Source: Molossus alvarezi (lineage: Eukaryota > Chordata > Mammalia > Chiroptera > Molossidae). Taken from it: a stretch of DNA of 64,000 bases. Made by a program: the position numbers and the translations under genes. The DNA is taken from the NCBI GenBank assembly GCA_037176705.1, contig CM073894.1:29900501-29964500 (forward strand), written 5' to 3'. Positions 1-12,218 of this stretch are shown one piece after another. The notes below the pieces were generated by a model, which saw only the letters and a program-made list of their open reading frames with translations, was not told where the DNA came from and made no database searches. Numbering within the stretch: the stretch's first letter is position 1; each line of letters starts with the position of its first letter.

Positions 1-134
1 ATGTGAGAGGAGGCGAGTCTTCCTGAAAAGAGAGCCCTGGAAGGGGCACCTGGGCCCCGCCTTGAGTACAGCAAGCGGCTTGGAGCAGGTGTCAATGACT
101 CCTGGGTTATGACGTGGGAATGTATTCATACCCT

Positions 135-305
135 TCCTTTGACAATAAGAGTCATATCACTTGTATTGAGCTGACTGTTCTAATTCTCACAAAAGCATAG
201 GGGGTAGGTACTATTATTATTCCCATTTTTAGATATGGAAATAAAATATCCTGCCCAGGGCATATAGCTCATAAGATGCAGGATTTCATCGTGGTCTGAG
301 GCTAG
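135..305 (+). mobile_element. MIR SINE remnant
   Basis: The stretch around 180-285 follows the MIR core: ctgttctaattctcac, then a ggtaggtactattattat block, then a degraded copy of the 'cagatgaggaaactgaggc' segment. MIRs are ancient tRNA-derived SINEs mobilised by L2 and have long been inactive in placental mammals. Ends are approximate and no TSD is expected at this age. Confidence 0.75.
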
Positions 306-513
306 TGCAGACAGGAACTAAGTCTGCCCTGAGACCTTCTCAGTGGTCACAGATCTTGAGGTGTCATCATCTTACTGCATGGGAGTCAGCCTTCAGCAAA
401 GTGCCCCATGTGTCCACGGAGACAGTTGTGTGGGCCACAGGCTCAGTCTATACTTGGGTGCTTTGGGTCCCCCAACAAACAACTAGAGGGTAAAGGCAAG
501 GATGGGGATGGGG

Positions 514-1030
514 TCACCACATCTGGCTTTGCCCACCAGAGTCAGTCTCTTTGCTGAACGCTGGCTCATCTTCCAGCTGCCTAGGCCGTTTCCCTCCCTT
601 CTGCGGCTGAGGGGAGGTGGTGTGGTGCTCCTGGAACTGCGTCGTGATGGCAGACATGTCCGGGAGCACCGCCACCGCAGCTCTGTCCCAATGGCAGTTT
701 GCCTCCATCGTCAAAGCAGAGGCTTCGTGTCTCCCAGAATAGAGCGGAAAGTCTGGGGAGAAGTACTTGGGGTGTTCGAGGATCTGGATGGGACTGGTGG
801 AACTGTAACAAGCAGGAGGGGGATCTTTTGCTACAGAATCACAAGTATCCTGGGCAACTTTGCCCTCCACATGAGGTGATCCTGGCTGGGTCAGTGCCTG
901 GTTGGAGGAGGCAGCCCCACAGTGCACCGGGCATGCATGGGGCAGCGCAGGGAAGACGTGTGGACAGTCAGTCCCGTTCACACAGAAGATCATACCTCCT
1001 CCTCAAATATTCACCCAAGACAGTTTTCTT
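514..1030. other. GC-rich, exon-like patch of uncertain nature
   Basis: This patch is richer in GC and CpG than its surroundings and open in several frames. On the minus strand a 159-codon frame covers 514-993. On the plus strand an ATG at 647-649 in fair Kozak context (gtcgtgATGG) opens 31 codons beginning MADMSGSTATAALSQWQF and stops at 740-742. The same plus frame can be followed to about 1030 with a few stops. That pattern would suit a decayed coding sequence such as an old processed pseudogene, or an exon of an unrecognised transcript. It could also be chance in GC-rich DNA. I do not recognise the protein. I saw no poly(A) tail, TSD or splice-site pair that would settle it. Confidence 0.25.
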
Positions 1031-4000
1031 AGACTATTCAGTATCACACTCAAAATATTTTCTCTCCAATCCCTGTATAACGTAATTCATGGATTTAAGA
1101 GATTTGTGATTGTTCCATACTAAAACCCTTGGTTTCGTCTCTGCAATTTTTATACATAGTCTTTTAATTACTTGAGGATTGATATTATATTGTATGTTTT
1201 CTTGTATTGTCCATAGCATCTAGCTTGGCATACTGTAGGTACTCAATACATTTTTTGTTTGCCGATTGGTTTCATGAATGGGTACCAAGGATCATTTCTG
1301 TTGGCAATGTTAAATGATTGTGTAAAAAAACAATGCATAAGGAGTCTTACCTTATATAGCTAGAAACTAATTTCTAAAGCTGGGATATGAGGAGAAAATT
1401 GTAGTAGACAAAATTACCTTAAGAATTCTTCCTTAGGCAGCTGCCTAAGTCCAAAAACAGCAAGGCTTTCTTCCAGGACCGGAATAGATCATTGTTTTTT
1501 TGTATTTTGCTTGAACATAAATGAAGTAGTTGGCTTGTGTTTAGGTTTCATAGTGTAGAAAATAATGTTTGTCTAAGTCCCCCTTGGTGCTAGAAGCTGT
1601 TTAATATCTGGAAGGCATGAGAACTGGGGTCCACTCAACGAAGAGTGTCTTCCTATCTCTCATTTCATGTTCATGCTGTAGAAATGGCTGGCAGAATGGC
1701 CTTGAAACATACATTGATTCTTGCCTTTTATTTATTTATCTTTCTGGCCAACTTACATATTGTTGTGATCATATTACTTACATGTACATTACAATGTGGC
1801 TCCATCATGCAATTTCTCTCTTATTCCAGAAAAATGTTCCCTGCTACACTTTGCAGACGTGTTCAGCGCATGGACCTGGGTTGTGAATGCGGTCTCCAGG
1901 CTCTTATTTGATATTGCACCTTCTCTGCACTTCTTTGTCTTCATTATGACTAGTTTCATGTGGAGGGCAAGCTGCAGTCGATGGATAATCCTTCATGTGG
2001 AAAGTATGTCACTTTCTTAAATCCCAGTGTTGTCAAGAACATGCAGTTTAGAGAGATGGGTATTTGCCAGATTAAAAAAATATATATATTCATGAACTTT
2101 CTCACTGATCTCAAGGAGTCTTGTAGACTTTTCTCATTGTTTTGCAAGATAAACAAAACAAAACAAAACAGGTATGTGCTCAACCTCCTTGCTTCAGGCT
2201 GAACTTTCCAAGTTTGCTGTTGATATTTGCCTTAATTTTCAAAAAAAACCTAGCATCCTAAAAGTTGTGAAAAAGATTCAGGGAGGGAGGAGTCATGCAT
2301 ACTCCCTAGAAGGTCCCTTTAACATTAGGCAAAGGGCTTCTAGGTGTTGGATTTGTGGGATTTTATGCCAGTTTTTACCTTGAAAATTACCTCCAGTAAT
2401 TTAGGGTTGGCTAAAACATAAGGCATTGGTGTCGATAATAGTCTCAGCACAAATTATTCAGTACCTTTATTTTTAAAATAAAGGGATTTAAAAAATCAAA
2501 CATAGTTTAAATAGGTTAACATTTATCTGCACGTAGTGACTGCATGTAAAACACACACTTTTGCACATACACTTTTAACAATGGAATGCACATTCTTCAT
2601 AAACTTTAACATTGGGTGGGTGGACTGTATAAAAGATGCCAATTATTTTCTAACTGACAGTTGTAACATCTTAAAGTAGTTCTATAATCTTTTCTTGATC
2701 TTCTCCACTTTTAAGCTCTTACTTTTTCTGAACATGTATATTGGACCCAGAGTAACAGAACATGCCTATTTTCCTTCTAGTATATGAGAGTGCCGTGTTT
2801 GAAAATATCATCTGTATGTGCTTTATTTTTATTTCAACCATACGTGCTTTTATAAGTATTTGAAAAGAAAATATTTTAAAGATTTGAAATAGAAAGAAGG
2901 GAATATATGTGAGTTACAGCAGCCCCAGGGTATCAGTATCTCACCCACTAATGATTCAGATGGAGTTTATGTGTCTATTTATGCTGTCATTTAGATAAGG
3001 GGGAGGGGTGGCTAGAGAAAGAAAGTTAAGGCATATCCCTAAATACCATTGATATCTAAAAAAGAAAAGAGAGAACACCCTGAACATTATCCTTATTTAA
3101 TTAGGAGCAATCATTACATAATTATTCACATGGACTTGGTTTCTTACAACAGTCTTACATTTATTGGCACTTCCTCTTTCTTCTCCTCTTTGTTCTATAA
3201 GAAAGGAGGAGTGTTCTTTATTATTTGAAAGGGAAAGGGAAAAGCTTTATTTTCTGGTGAAAGTTACATAAAAACGTCCACATTGGATGTGGCTCCTGAG
3301 ATCACATGGTGTCTGATTGTCACATACACGAGTCTGTACCTTTCTGTAATTATTCCACACTCACATTAGTTAGGGTGTCTTTAAAGAAGCCAGTAAACTG
3401 GAACTCAGATCTCTCTCATAAATGTAGACTTTAGGTCATCAGAGTCTAGTTCCTGACTTGGAGGGAATACGTGCAGCGCCTAGGGGAGCTAGCTCTATGT
3501 GACGATACAAGACAACACTGCCAGTGCAGCCACAGCTATTATAAATGAGTGAAGGGTGGCATGAATGGCTGAAATATAATTAAATCAGCATACCAATGAG
3601 ATCTCTTTTGCTCATATTACTTATTCAGACAGTTTACTTAGAAAATTAGCTTTCTAAGAGATGTTATAGGTAATAAAACAGTTGTCTTTATTTCCATGTA
3701 TCTTAATGAAGTCCAGAAAATAATTACACCAGCATGTACATAAATGAATTTTTTTTCCATCGTCACAAAACTGAAAGGGCAGAGGAGTCTACAAATTCTC
3801 AGAGGTCACCTTCTGTATGTGTGTATGAGTGTGTGTGTGTGTGTGTAAAAATGAGATACCTAAAGGGTAAAAGGAACAAAAATTGAGGAAATTATTTGAA
3901 AAAGTATTAGCTCTTACAGTGTAGGGGCAAGAATAAATTAAAGCAGATGCACATTGGAAAGTTTCCTTTCTACTTTTACCCACACATCCATTTCTTTGCC

Positions 4001-4928
4001 TTTTGCAATTAAATAGAAAAGAAGGAGAAAACTATTTCCAGGTGTCTTCACTCAGTCTCACAGTTTCAGAAATAGCGATACATGACTTTACTATTGACAA
4101 GGGACAGAGAAGGAGAATATCATCTCTTCTGATCCTCTGCTACAAATATAGTTACAAAATGGTGTAAAATAGTCCTTTTGAGTTCCAGATTTGTGACTAC
4201 AAAAAATTGGGTATTTCTTTCTTTTTCTCTTTGCTTGAAAATCAAGTCCACCCTGTCTCGACCACATAAATAGAACAATTTTCCTCTGTGAACTGCTTGA
4301 TGAGGCTGTGGCCAGATTCATATAAATGTCATAAAAACAGAGTACAGAATGGATTATTTTATGATTAAGATCTGTATGGATCTTTGTATGAATGCAACGT
4401 GCTTTGGCAGGGCTCTGCTGCACGCACACTAGTTTTAGTGTGTGTGGTGGAAAAAATGGTCTGCCACACTGTCACTGCAAAGGAACAAAAATCACTGGGC
4501 TCCACCAAAGGTTACAGTCATCACACAAAGGTTTGCTCTGCTAACCAGTACAGCATGTGTTCTCTTTCTCATTGTGATACTAACGAGAGTACGATTCAAT
4601 AAAATGCCACAATATTTCTTAGCACTTGGTCATTAAATGACATGTCGGCATCTAATTGTAATCTCAAGGTGAAATTTTCCTGTTCTCTCATGTACGTTCT
4701 AAGATTTAATTTTCTTTCCGTATCTTTGATTGTGCCGATGAACCAAAATCTTTCTCTTATCAGTGCAGATTTTCTGAGGGGAGGGAAAGAGGCTTCCTTC
4801 AGATTTATTTTTTATTTTTTTGAAACACCAGGCAAGCTGCTATCAGCACCTGGATGCCAAGATGGTCCTTTAATAAAGAACTGTGGTTTAAGAATTTCAA
4901 CCGAAGGATTAATGTATTAAAGTGAATA
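1031..4928. other. Intergenic or intronic DNA without a recognised element
   Basis: AT-rich sequence with only short chance frames (the longest is 4091-4429 minus, 112 codons, low complexity in part). I recognise no transposon here apart from a GT microsatellite near 3820. A short L2/MIR-like tail (ggcatactgtaggtactcaata) may lie near 1225-1250. Confidence 0.5.
3818..3846. repeat. GT dinucleotide microsatellite
   Basis: Imperfect (GT)n: gtgtgtatgagtgt followed by an uninterrupted gtgtgtgt run. It produces the repeated His-Thr frame on the minus strand, which is not a gene. Confidence 0.9.
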
Positions 4929-5015
4929 ATAACATCCAGGCAGTAGCAAAGATGATGATCAGAGATGGTGAAAGCGAGATTATTGATCATCTGGCTCTAT
5001 CAGTCACAAACAGGG
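4929..5015 (+). repeat. Upstream copy of a diverged local direct repeat
   Basis: Shares the ordered words catccaggcag, agcaaagatgatg, catctggct and atcagtcac with 5829-5915 in the same orientation, about 904 bases away. This copy carries roughly 10 extra bases in the middle. It could be a local duplication or two copies of an old interspersed repeat. The flanks show only weak similarity. Confidence 0.7.
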
Positions 5016-5739
5016 AGGAGGAAAACAAAAGAGAGAAAAGGAGATTAAAGAAACAAAATATAGTGTAGTAATGCCAGTTGATTCTGTTGCTAATTATAAA
5101 TCTTTGGCAAGAAGCCTTCGGTTATACAGTAACACTCCACTTTTCTGGTGGTCAGATTTCCAGCAATCTTTACCACTCAGAACACAGCTGAGATCCTGGA
5201 ATTGTACCTTTCAAAGCTGTAACTATGTACGAGCAACTTACTCTGCTGGAGATGTGCAGTATCTTCTGGAAAAAATTGTTAATTAATTTTGTGTATACAT
5301 TTAAGATTGCTTATTTAATATGCTTGGTTGTCCAGATTTTTTTCAGCTACTTGAAGTTATTCCCCCAGTTATCAAGGAGAGTGGTCATAGGGAGGGGGAG
5401 GAAAAGTATTGGGAAAGGAAAGCATGCACAGTTTAGCAGACGATGAAATAATGTGTATGGTCAGTCATTGTTTGATAGACAACCGTAAGTACTTTAAAAG
5501 AGAAACTGCTCAATTGCCCCGATTTAGAAGAGGGAAAGATAACCCTTAGCTGTGAACCCCAGGCAGTCTTCATGGAGAGAGGATGCTGGTATTGGGCCTA
5601 GTGGGATATCTAGGGTTTGACAAGGTAAGAGCTGGAAGATGGATGCTCAGGAAGGCATGGAGTAATAAGAGGAAATCAGGAATATCTGGAGTCATTAATG
5701 AGGTGCTGAGACCAGCTCAATTTAGTTGAAGGATAAGGT

Positions 5740-6470
5740 GAATCTATGAGAGTTGTAGAAACTAAGGTTAAAATGACAAGTATGGAACAGGATATGGAGA
5801 ATTTTAAGCGTCAAACTAAGGCATTGTGTATAACAGCATCCAGGCAGCAGCAAAGATGATGGTGAGAGAGAGATTACTGAACATCTGGCTCGATCAGTCA
5901 CCAATAGTGAGGAGTGAACCAAAAGGCAATTGGGAGCTACTGAAAGTGTTCAGTCAGGGGTGATACAATATCAGAGTTGTGCTGTAGCAGGTGGGGGTCA
6001 AGGAAGGAACTCAGACTTCTAGCTTGACTATATAAGTGGTGGTCTCATACTAAAATGGGAAACACGAGAGGACCAGCATACTGGGACAGTGGAGACAGTG
6101 GTGTATTTGTATGGGAAACGCAGTGTTGAGTTTAGGAGCATGTACAGATGGCTAGCCTGCTGTAGGGAGGGGAGTCCCAAAGCAGGGAGGCTGGAGAGAG
6201 GTGTGAAGTCAATCAAGCAGAGGAAAAGACACTTCAAATTAAAAGTTATAATTTGACTATTGGATGGGACCATTACAGGATAGAGGTAAAGAATGAAAGA
6301 ATGAGGAATAAGACATACTTAGAATCCACATTAGTGGGAGAACAGTAGTGGAGGAGACTGAGAAATTCCAAAGAGTAGAACAGTGAGAACCAAGGACTCA
6401 TAGACTGCAGCATTGTGGATAATGGAAAAGGAAGGGATAAGAGGAAGCAGAAAGAGAATGGAAATACCCT
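5740..6470 (+). mobile_element. Ancient interspersed repeat, family not named
   Basis: Purine-rich sequence with the order gggtgatacaatatcag, gactTctagcttgac, gtggtggtctcatactaaaatggga, ggagacagtgg. This resembles a common old mammalian repeat whose consensus has 'ggtttctggcttggg...gatggtggtgccatttactgagatggg'. I cannot assign the family name with certainty. The sequence at 7060-7200 may be a further piece. Confidence 0.4.
5829..5915 (+). repeat. Downstream copy of the local direct repeat
   Basis: Partner of 4929-5015, with the same word order (catccaggcag, agcaaagatgatg, catctggct, atcagtcac). It sits inside a longer stretch (about 5740-6470) that reads like an old interspersed repeat. Confidence 0.7.
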
Positions 6471-6494
6471 GAGTCTCAATGATATATCAGGTCT

Positions 6495-6680
6495 GGATAA
6501 ACTCAATGTTACTTAATCTTCCCAGTATCCTATTAGAGTTATATTCTTAGAAGAACTTGATGTTCAGAGAGGTTAGGTAATGTACCCAAAGTTACACAGC
6601 TGGCAAGCATCTGAGCTTCAATTCGTGCTCAGGTCTGTTCAACTCCAAAGTCCACGCTTCTGCACTGCTCAGTGCTGCCA
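6495..6680 (+). mobile_element. MIR SINE remnant
   Basis: The block ttcagagaggttaggtaatg, then cccaaagttacacagctggcaagcatctgagc, then ttcgtgctcaggtctg is the typical MIR 3' half (tRNA-unrelated core and L2-like tail). Diverged, with no TSD. Confidence 0.8.
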
Positions 6681-6799
6681 ACGTGTTGAAGCATATAGGA
6701 GAAGAGAAAGGGCTGTTTGATTTGTTGACCTTCAGTAGAGTTGTGAGAGCAGAAGCCATATTTTAAAAGGATAGGAAACATGTGGATGATGGATTCAAT

Positions 6800-6960
6800 T
6801 TAGTTCATGTCCTATTTATTGGGCATCTGCTATGTAATGAGGAACTGTTCTAGCTGCTGCAGATACAAAGATTAACAGGACCTCGTTTTTACTCTCAAGG
6901 AGCTTGCGGTCTGGGAGGAACAAAACAAACATCTAGATTATTTTAAATACAATACAGCAT
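6800..6960 (+). mobile_element. L2/MIR-like remnant
   Basis: ttattgggcatctgctatg, ggaactgttctagctgctgcagatacaaagatt and ctcaaggagcttgcggtctggg match the widespread ancient 'tgtgccaggcactgttctagg...catggagcttacattct' repeat. The family is L2 or MIR-like and the exact name is uncertain. Confidence 0.6.
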
Positions 6961-7239
6961 GTGTTTTGAGACCACAGTTTATCCTTTCAAAAAGTAGAAC
7001 AAAAGTTTAACACATAGCAAAATGATTTTTTTTTTTCATATAATGTACCTGTGAAGATGGATGTAGACTAACTAGAAGACCCAGTGGTGAAGAGGTCATT
7101 GAAGATGTTAAAACAAGAGCAGATGACAGAGGGATGGGACCAAGGACATAAGAGGGGGTGGTGGGTAGGGCGGTGGATGTAGCAGTCTTGAGAAAAAAAG
7201 GGAATATCCGATATCAGCTATGGATATATTTAACAGATG

Positions 7240-9260
7240 CCTGTTACTATTTTATGCATACTTTATGGAAGAAAAAAGTAGGCAGGGGAACATTAACCTA
7301 ATATTTAATGTGCAATTAATCTTGCTCGTTAGGCAGGCTACTCTATCACCTCTGGCCACCTCCATTTGTAGAGGGAATGACTCAAGACCAAGGTAGAGAA
7401 AGTCTTTTTCATGCATTTGCATCCAGAAAATGGAAATTGAAGACTACATCTGGGGCAGACAGAAGAGTCTGAAGATGATTATGTAAATTTCAAATTCTGA
7501 TTTATTTTCAAACAAACAGATCCATAAATTGTATAGAACAAAAATCCATTTTGTTTAGTTATTACTGTTCTAATTTTAAGGGGTAGATTATCTAAGTACA
7601 TTTCAATAGTCATGAAAGACTACAAAAGCTGTGTCCAATCAAATACACGTGTGTTTCTCATCAGGTCTATAAGAGAAGAAGCAAATTTTTGTGTTCCTGT
7701 ACTAGAGTGACTTTGATAGACTGGGGTGTCATCTCGTTGTTTAAGGGCTGTAGGAAATCATCTGAAATCTTGCCTTCATAGTGTTCTCTAGAAGCTCTTC
7801 TGCTTCCTAAATTGCGTTGTACTTCCCCCACTCACCTATATATTTACAGTTTTTGAAAATGAGATTCAGGCTATGTTCTGTGATGATGCAGCCTCTCTTC
7901 CTCACTCTCTCTCATCTTTATTGTTTTTGATACGTTTCTTATTAGCATTTCTACTTTGGAAAAGACATTCAATAATGAGTTTTTCTAGAACAATAAATGC
8001 TGTTAGCTGCGTAAAATGGAAGAATACGTGTGCAATTCAGTGGTACCCTGGTATTACTAGAAAGGCACCTAAAAGAAATGATTTGTGTTTGCTAATTTGT
8101 GACACATCAAATATTAAACAAATAATTTCTGCTCCTCATCGTGGTTTTTATGAGTTCAATTCTAATAACAACGTAAAAAGTTTATTTTAAATCATGCAAT
8201 AATGGTCATGTGTTCTGCAACGCCAGTAATCACAGGTTTGTCAACTTACTAGAAATGATCATGACTTTATTAAGAGCTCTGTCAAATGGAGTAATCTCTT
8301 GACTTGATGAGCCTAGTTCAGTTATTCAACTTGTATTAGCACTATTAAGACTCCATGACTAGAGATTCACACTTGGAATTGAGATAAAGCATCCATAAAG
8401 CAGGTGTCAAGAGAAACGTCTGCTATTTTGTAGGAAATGTAACAGTGTCTTTGTTAACTCAAGATTTTATAAAGAGTATGATGTTTGCTCATTAATGTCA
8501 TCATTTTTATTTACCATGTACAGCATTTTAGCAAAATCAATTAATACTATATGAATTTGCTTTTGGACATATGAAAAAAAGAGATTAAGCAGCCAACACT
8601 GATTTTTAAAAGCAACAAAAATCTAACAGTGAGTTCCAAAAATAGCAATGACATTTTATTTTTTTTGAAAATGTATGCTTTATAATTTTTGCTATTTCAA
8701 ACACTGACATGGTTAGATCTTCTCCACCTAGCCAAAGATGAGCCACAACACACAAGTTATATCTCATATTTTGAAACTAACATCATACTGTTGGCCTTTT
8801 ACTACTGATTCATAGAACTATGATCCATTCACATTATAGCCTAGTATTATAGTGCTATAGTTCAACTCAGTAAGGTGCTATAGTAATCTACAAGTTTTTA
8901 CCAAATCGTGGTTTTATTTTCTTTATTCCTTTCTTCTTGGTTTTAGTGTTGTTTATCTGAATTGGAGAATTTTTTTCTTCACTTTTCCAGTTTTCTTGAT
9001 AGTCTTCTCAAATTACCTCCTTTCTACTTATTTTCTTTACTATTTTCCTTACTTGTTTACTCATGCTTCTTAATACAATTTTATTTATGACATTATAATA
9101 ATGTCATATATTCTCACTAAGGAGGCAGTTTCCAAGGTGTGGATTTGAGACTACTCATTAAAAAAAAAATCATACCCCTACTATTGTGTTGGTTGCTAGG
9201 GCTAATTTTTGTTACTGCCATGGTTTATAAGTATCTGTCGCCAAATAAAGGCAGATATCA
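7240..9260. other. Repeat-poor AT-rich stretch
   Basis: About 2 kb with no element I can name. The one longer frame (7873-8190 plus, 105 codons) has no recognisable domain and ordinary AT-rich composition. I treat it as chance. Confidence 0.5.
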
Positions 9261-9446
9261 TTTTTTTAATCCTCCCCCAAGCATATGTTTACTGATTTTA
9301 GGGAAAAAAAAAAGGGAGAGAGAGAGATGTCATTGTGAGAGAGAAACGTTGACTGGTGGCCTCCTGTACCTGCCCCTGGGGATCGAACCGGCAACCTTTT
9401 GGTGTATGGGACAATGTTCCAACCAACTGAGCCACCTGGCCAGGGC
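9261..9446 (-). mobile_element. Ves-type SINE, antisense
   Basis: Read on the minus strand it begins gccctggccaggtggctcag, has a tRNA-like B box (ggttcgatcc), then a CT-rich segment. On the plus strand the tail appears as tttttttaatcctcccccaag. It is tRNA-derived, transcribed by RNA polymerase III in its active state, and spread by LINE-1. The TSD is unclear. Confidence 0.9.
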
Positions 9447-9686
9447 AGCAAATATCTTATTTAATATTGTATGATTTAAATTATAAGTATAATATATTTC
9501 TTTTCAGATTGGAACCCTTAAGAAATATTTTAGGGCCATGATAAGAGGTTGTCACCATGGACTGTGGTAGATGTATCTGATTTTAGTTCAAGGGCATGGC
9601 CATATCATTATGACAATAGTTTAAGTTGTTAAGAAGCTAAAGGACAAACAAGTGAGAATGAAATTCTCCATCAAGATTTCCAGCAG

Positions 9687-9936
9687 TTTTTATTGATTTT
9701 TTAGTCCTCACCTGAGGATATTTTTCCATTGACTTTCAGATAGAGTGGGAGAGGGGGAGGGAGAGAGAGAGAACCGTTATGTGAGAGAGACACGTTGATT
9801 GGTTGCTTCCCACACGACCCCAACCAGGCCCAGGGAAGGAATCACAACTGATGCAGGTGCCCTTGACTGGAATGAAACCCATGACTCTTTGGTCTGAGGG
9901 CCGACGCTCTAACCGCTGAGCAAAAGCTGCCAGGGC
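9687..9936 (-). mobile_element. Ves-type SINE with 3' hairpin, antisense
   Basis: Ends in the inverted head gccagggc at 9936. The tail hairpin is tcctcacctgagga at 9705-9718. Possible imperfect TSD: ccagcagtttt on the left (about 9680-9690) and ccagctgctttt on the right (about 9944-9955). Confidence 0.9.
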
Positions 9937-10360
9937 AGGGTTGCCAGCTGCTTTTGAATGTTTGGAGATCAAGCTGAAGACCACAAGAATCAGTGGCAGA
10001 TCGTCAAAGCAATGATGCAGAAGCCTACTGTTACCATTACGAGCCACAAGAAGCACAATTCTGTTTCCCGTGATGATGAAATCCTGGTTGAGCTCATTGA
10101 AAGCTGGGTATAATTAGTTTGTGAACATTTCTAGAATTCAAAACTTCTCTATAAGGAAAAGAATTATATAAATATATAGCACATGAAATAGTGTCTATAT
10201 TTGTGAGCGAAAACTGGGATAAAAAATCATTTGCACAGTTCTCTTGCAGGCTCAAACATTCTTAATTAGATTTGTGGGTTATATAGTAGAATTGTTAAAG
10301 GGGCATACTGTGGAAAAAAAGTTTAGAGACAGAAAGTTTTTCTCCAAAAGGTTTTACTTT

Positions 10361-10635
10361 ATTTTTTAATCCTCATCCGAGGATATTTTTCTATTTATCA
10401 TCAGCTAGAGTGGGGAGGAGAGAGAGGGAGGAAGGGAGGGAGAGAGAGAGAGAGAGAGAGAGAAACATCAATACATCAATGTGAGAGAGACACATTGACT
10501 AGTTGCCTCCCAAACAACCTAGCCAGGGCTGGGGACGAACTGCAACCGAGGTATGTGCCCTTGACCGGAATCGAACCCAAGACTCATCGGTCTGTGGGCC
10601 AACGCTCTAACCGTTAAGCCAAACAGGCCAGGGCC
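10361..10635 (-). mobile_element. Ves-type SINE with 3' hairpin and perfect TSD, antisense
   Basis: Flanked by ccaaaaggttttacttt at 10344-10360 and 10634-10650, 17 of 17 identical (the first two bases overlap the SINE end). The hairpin tcctcatccgagga lies at 10370-10383, followed by a GA-rich tract. The clean TSD shows an insertion by target-primed reverse transcription. Confidence 0.95.
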
Positions 10636-11084
10636 AAAAGGTTTTACTTTGAAACTAAATGTAGATATGTATTTTTCTATTGGAAAACTTTAAAAAAGCA
10701 AAAACATCTATCAGAATTCTTGTTTTGAACTCTACCTTCATGCAAGGCAGTCTTAAATATTAAAACAATAATCTGAAATTTGAAATATATGAAAATCTGT
10801 CTGAGCTTGGAATGCTTATGCTAACTCTGGAAGAGAAATATTATCACTTTTATTCATGTTACTTTTAGTATCTTTTAGTGAATTAGGTTTTCTTTTTATT
10901 AAATAACAAAACTCTTACATTCAAAATGACAAATAGAATTCTGGCTTACGTGGATGGCTATTAAAATAGTCCCTGCCTGAGCAAGAATTATACATATTTC
11001 TTCCCAACTTATGCTCCTAAAATAGTACTTCTAGACTCTACCAGAAGTTTCAATGTATGATTCCAACATGTAACCTAAGGAGTA

Positions 11085-11670
11085 CAGTAAGTCCTCACTT
11101 AAGTCATAGAAAGATTCTTGGATTGCAGCCGTGAGCAAAATGATATATAATGAAACCAATGTTACCACAGGCTAATTGATATAAACAAAAGGTAAGTTCC
11201 TATGGTATATTTCCTGTCATGAAAACTTCACTAAACTTCTAAATAAAGATCTTAACACTTATAATATTAAACTTGGAAATAAATGTGACTTATACATACA
11301 TATGAGAAAGATTAATAAAAATAAGTAAGATTATTATTTTCCAGTGTGCTTATTCCATTCGGGGTCAGGGGTGGCCAGTACCTGTACTTGTCCAGGTCGC
11401 TCAGGGTGCAAGGCGGGACCCACTCTGGACAAAACACACACCCACAGCTCTCATACTGGGCCGCTATGGACACACCAGTTCATCGCATGTCACATCTTTG
11501 GGATGTGGGAGGAAACCAGAGACCCTGAAGAAAATTTACGCAGGCGTGGGCAAATCGTGCACACTCCACAGAGGCAGACGCCCCAGCCCAGAATCAACTT
11601 TTCTTCTCGTATACGTTATAACAAAACGATGTTGAATGAAATGCATTATTTGAGGACCAGCTGTAGTTAG
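11085..11670. mobile_element. Ancient element with imperfect terminal inverted repeats
   Basis: The left end tacagtaagtcctcactta and the inverse of the right end (ctacagctggtcctcaaata) form an imperfect inverted repeat. Between them lie the aacttctaaataaagatc block and, at about 11500-11620, a segment like the 'gtgggaggaaaccrgag...cgcag...gtgcaaactccacacag' motif known from vertebrate L2-type LINE tails. I believe this is an old mammalian repeat but cannot name the family. The 108-codon plus frame inside it is not a gene. Confidence 0.55.
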
Positions 11671-11674
11671 GAGT

Positions 11675-11900
11675 TCAGGGTTTGGAGTTAGACAGAAATG
11701 GGTTCTAATACTAGCTCTTATAATGTACCAATAATGTGACCTTAGATAAAAGTCTAGATTCATTTTTGCCCTGTAAAATATGGATAACCTTATCTAATAC
11801 CTAGAGTTGAGAGAGTTACATATGATAATGCTTACAAATTTCTTTACGCATAACCTGACATTTAGTAAGGATTCAAGACATAATAATTATTGCAGTTAGA
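11675..11900 (-). mobile_element. MIR SINE remnant, antisense
   Basis: The order ggagttagacagaaatgggttc, gtgaccttagataaa, ctgtaaaatatggataac, cttatctaatacctagagtt, acatttagtaaggattcaa is the inverted MIR pattern (ggttcnaatcc, tgaccttgggcaa, ctgtaaaatggggataa). Confidence 0.75.
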
Positions 11901-12218
11901 ATTGTTGTTAGGTGTGAATTTGTTTTGGTTTCCTGTGGTTCACAAAAAGTTTCTTTTTTAAAATTTATTTTAAATTTTTTATTAATTTATTTTTGTTACA
12001 GATCTTTCTCCTTTATTTCCCCATTGACAGCCTCCTTCCCATTCCCCCCACCTCATACCCGACTTTGTTGTCCTTGTCCATGGGTTATGCATACATGCAT
12101 ATAAGTTCTGTAGTTTATCTCTTCCCTCCCTGCCACCACCCCCTATTCTGAGGGTTGTCAGTCTATACCCTACTTCCACATCTCTGCGTCTACCCAATTC
12201 CTCGGACTGTTATGTTGA

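Noticed and set aside
3789..3983. His-Thr repeat peptide
   Set aside because: It is the translation of the GT microsatellite.
7873..8190. 105-codon plus-strand frame
   Set aside because: AT-rich, no domain and no supporting signals. Within the range expected by chance in 64 kb.
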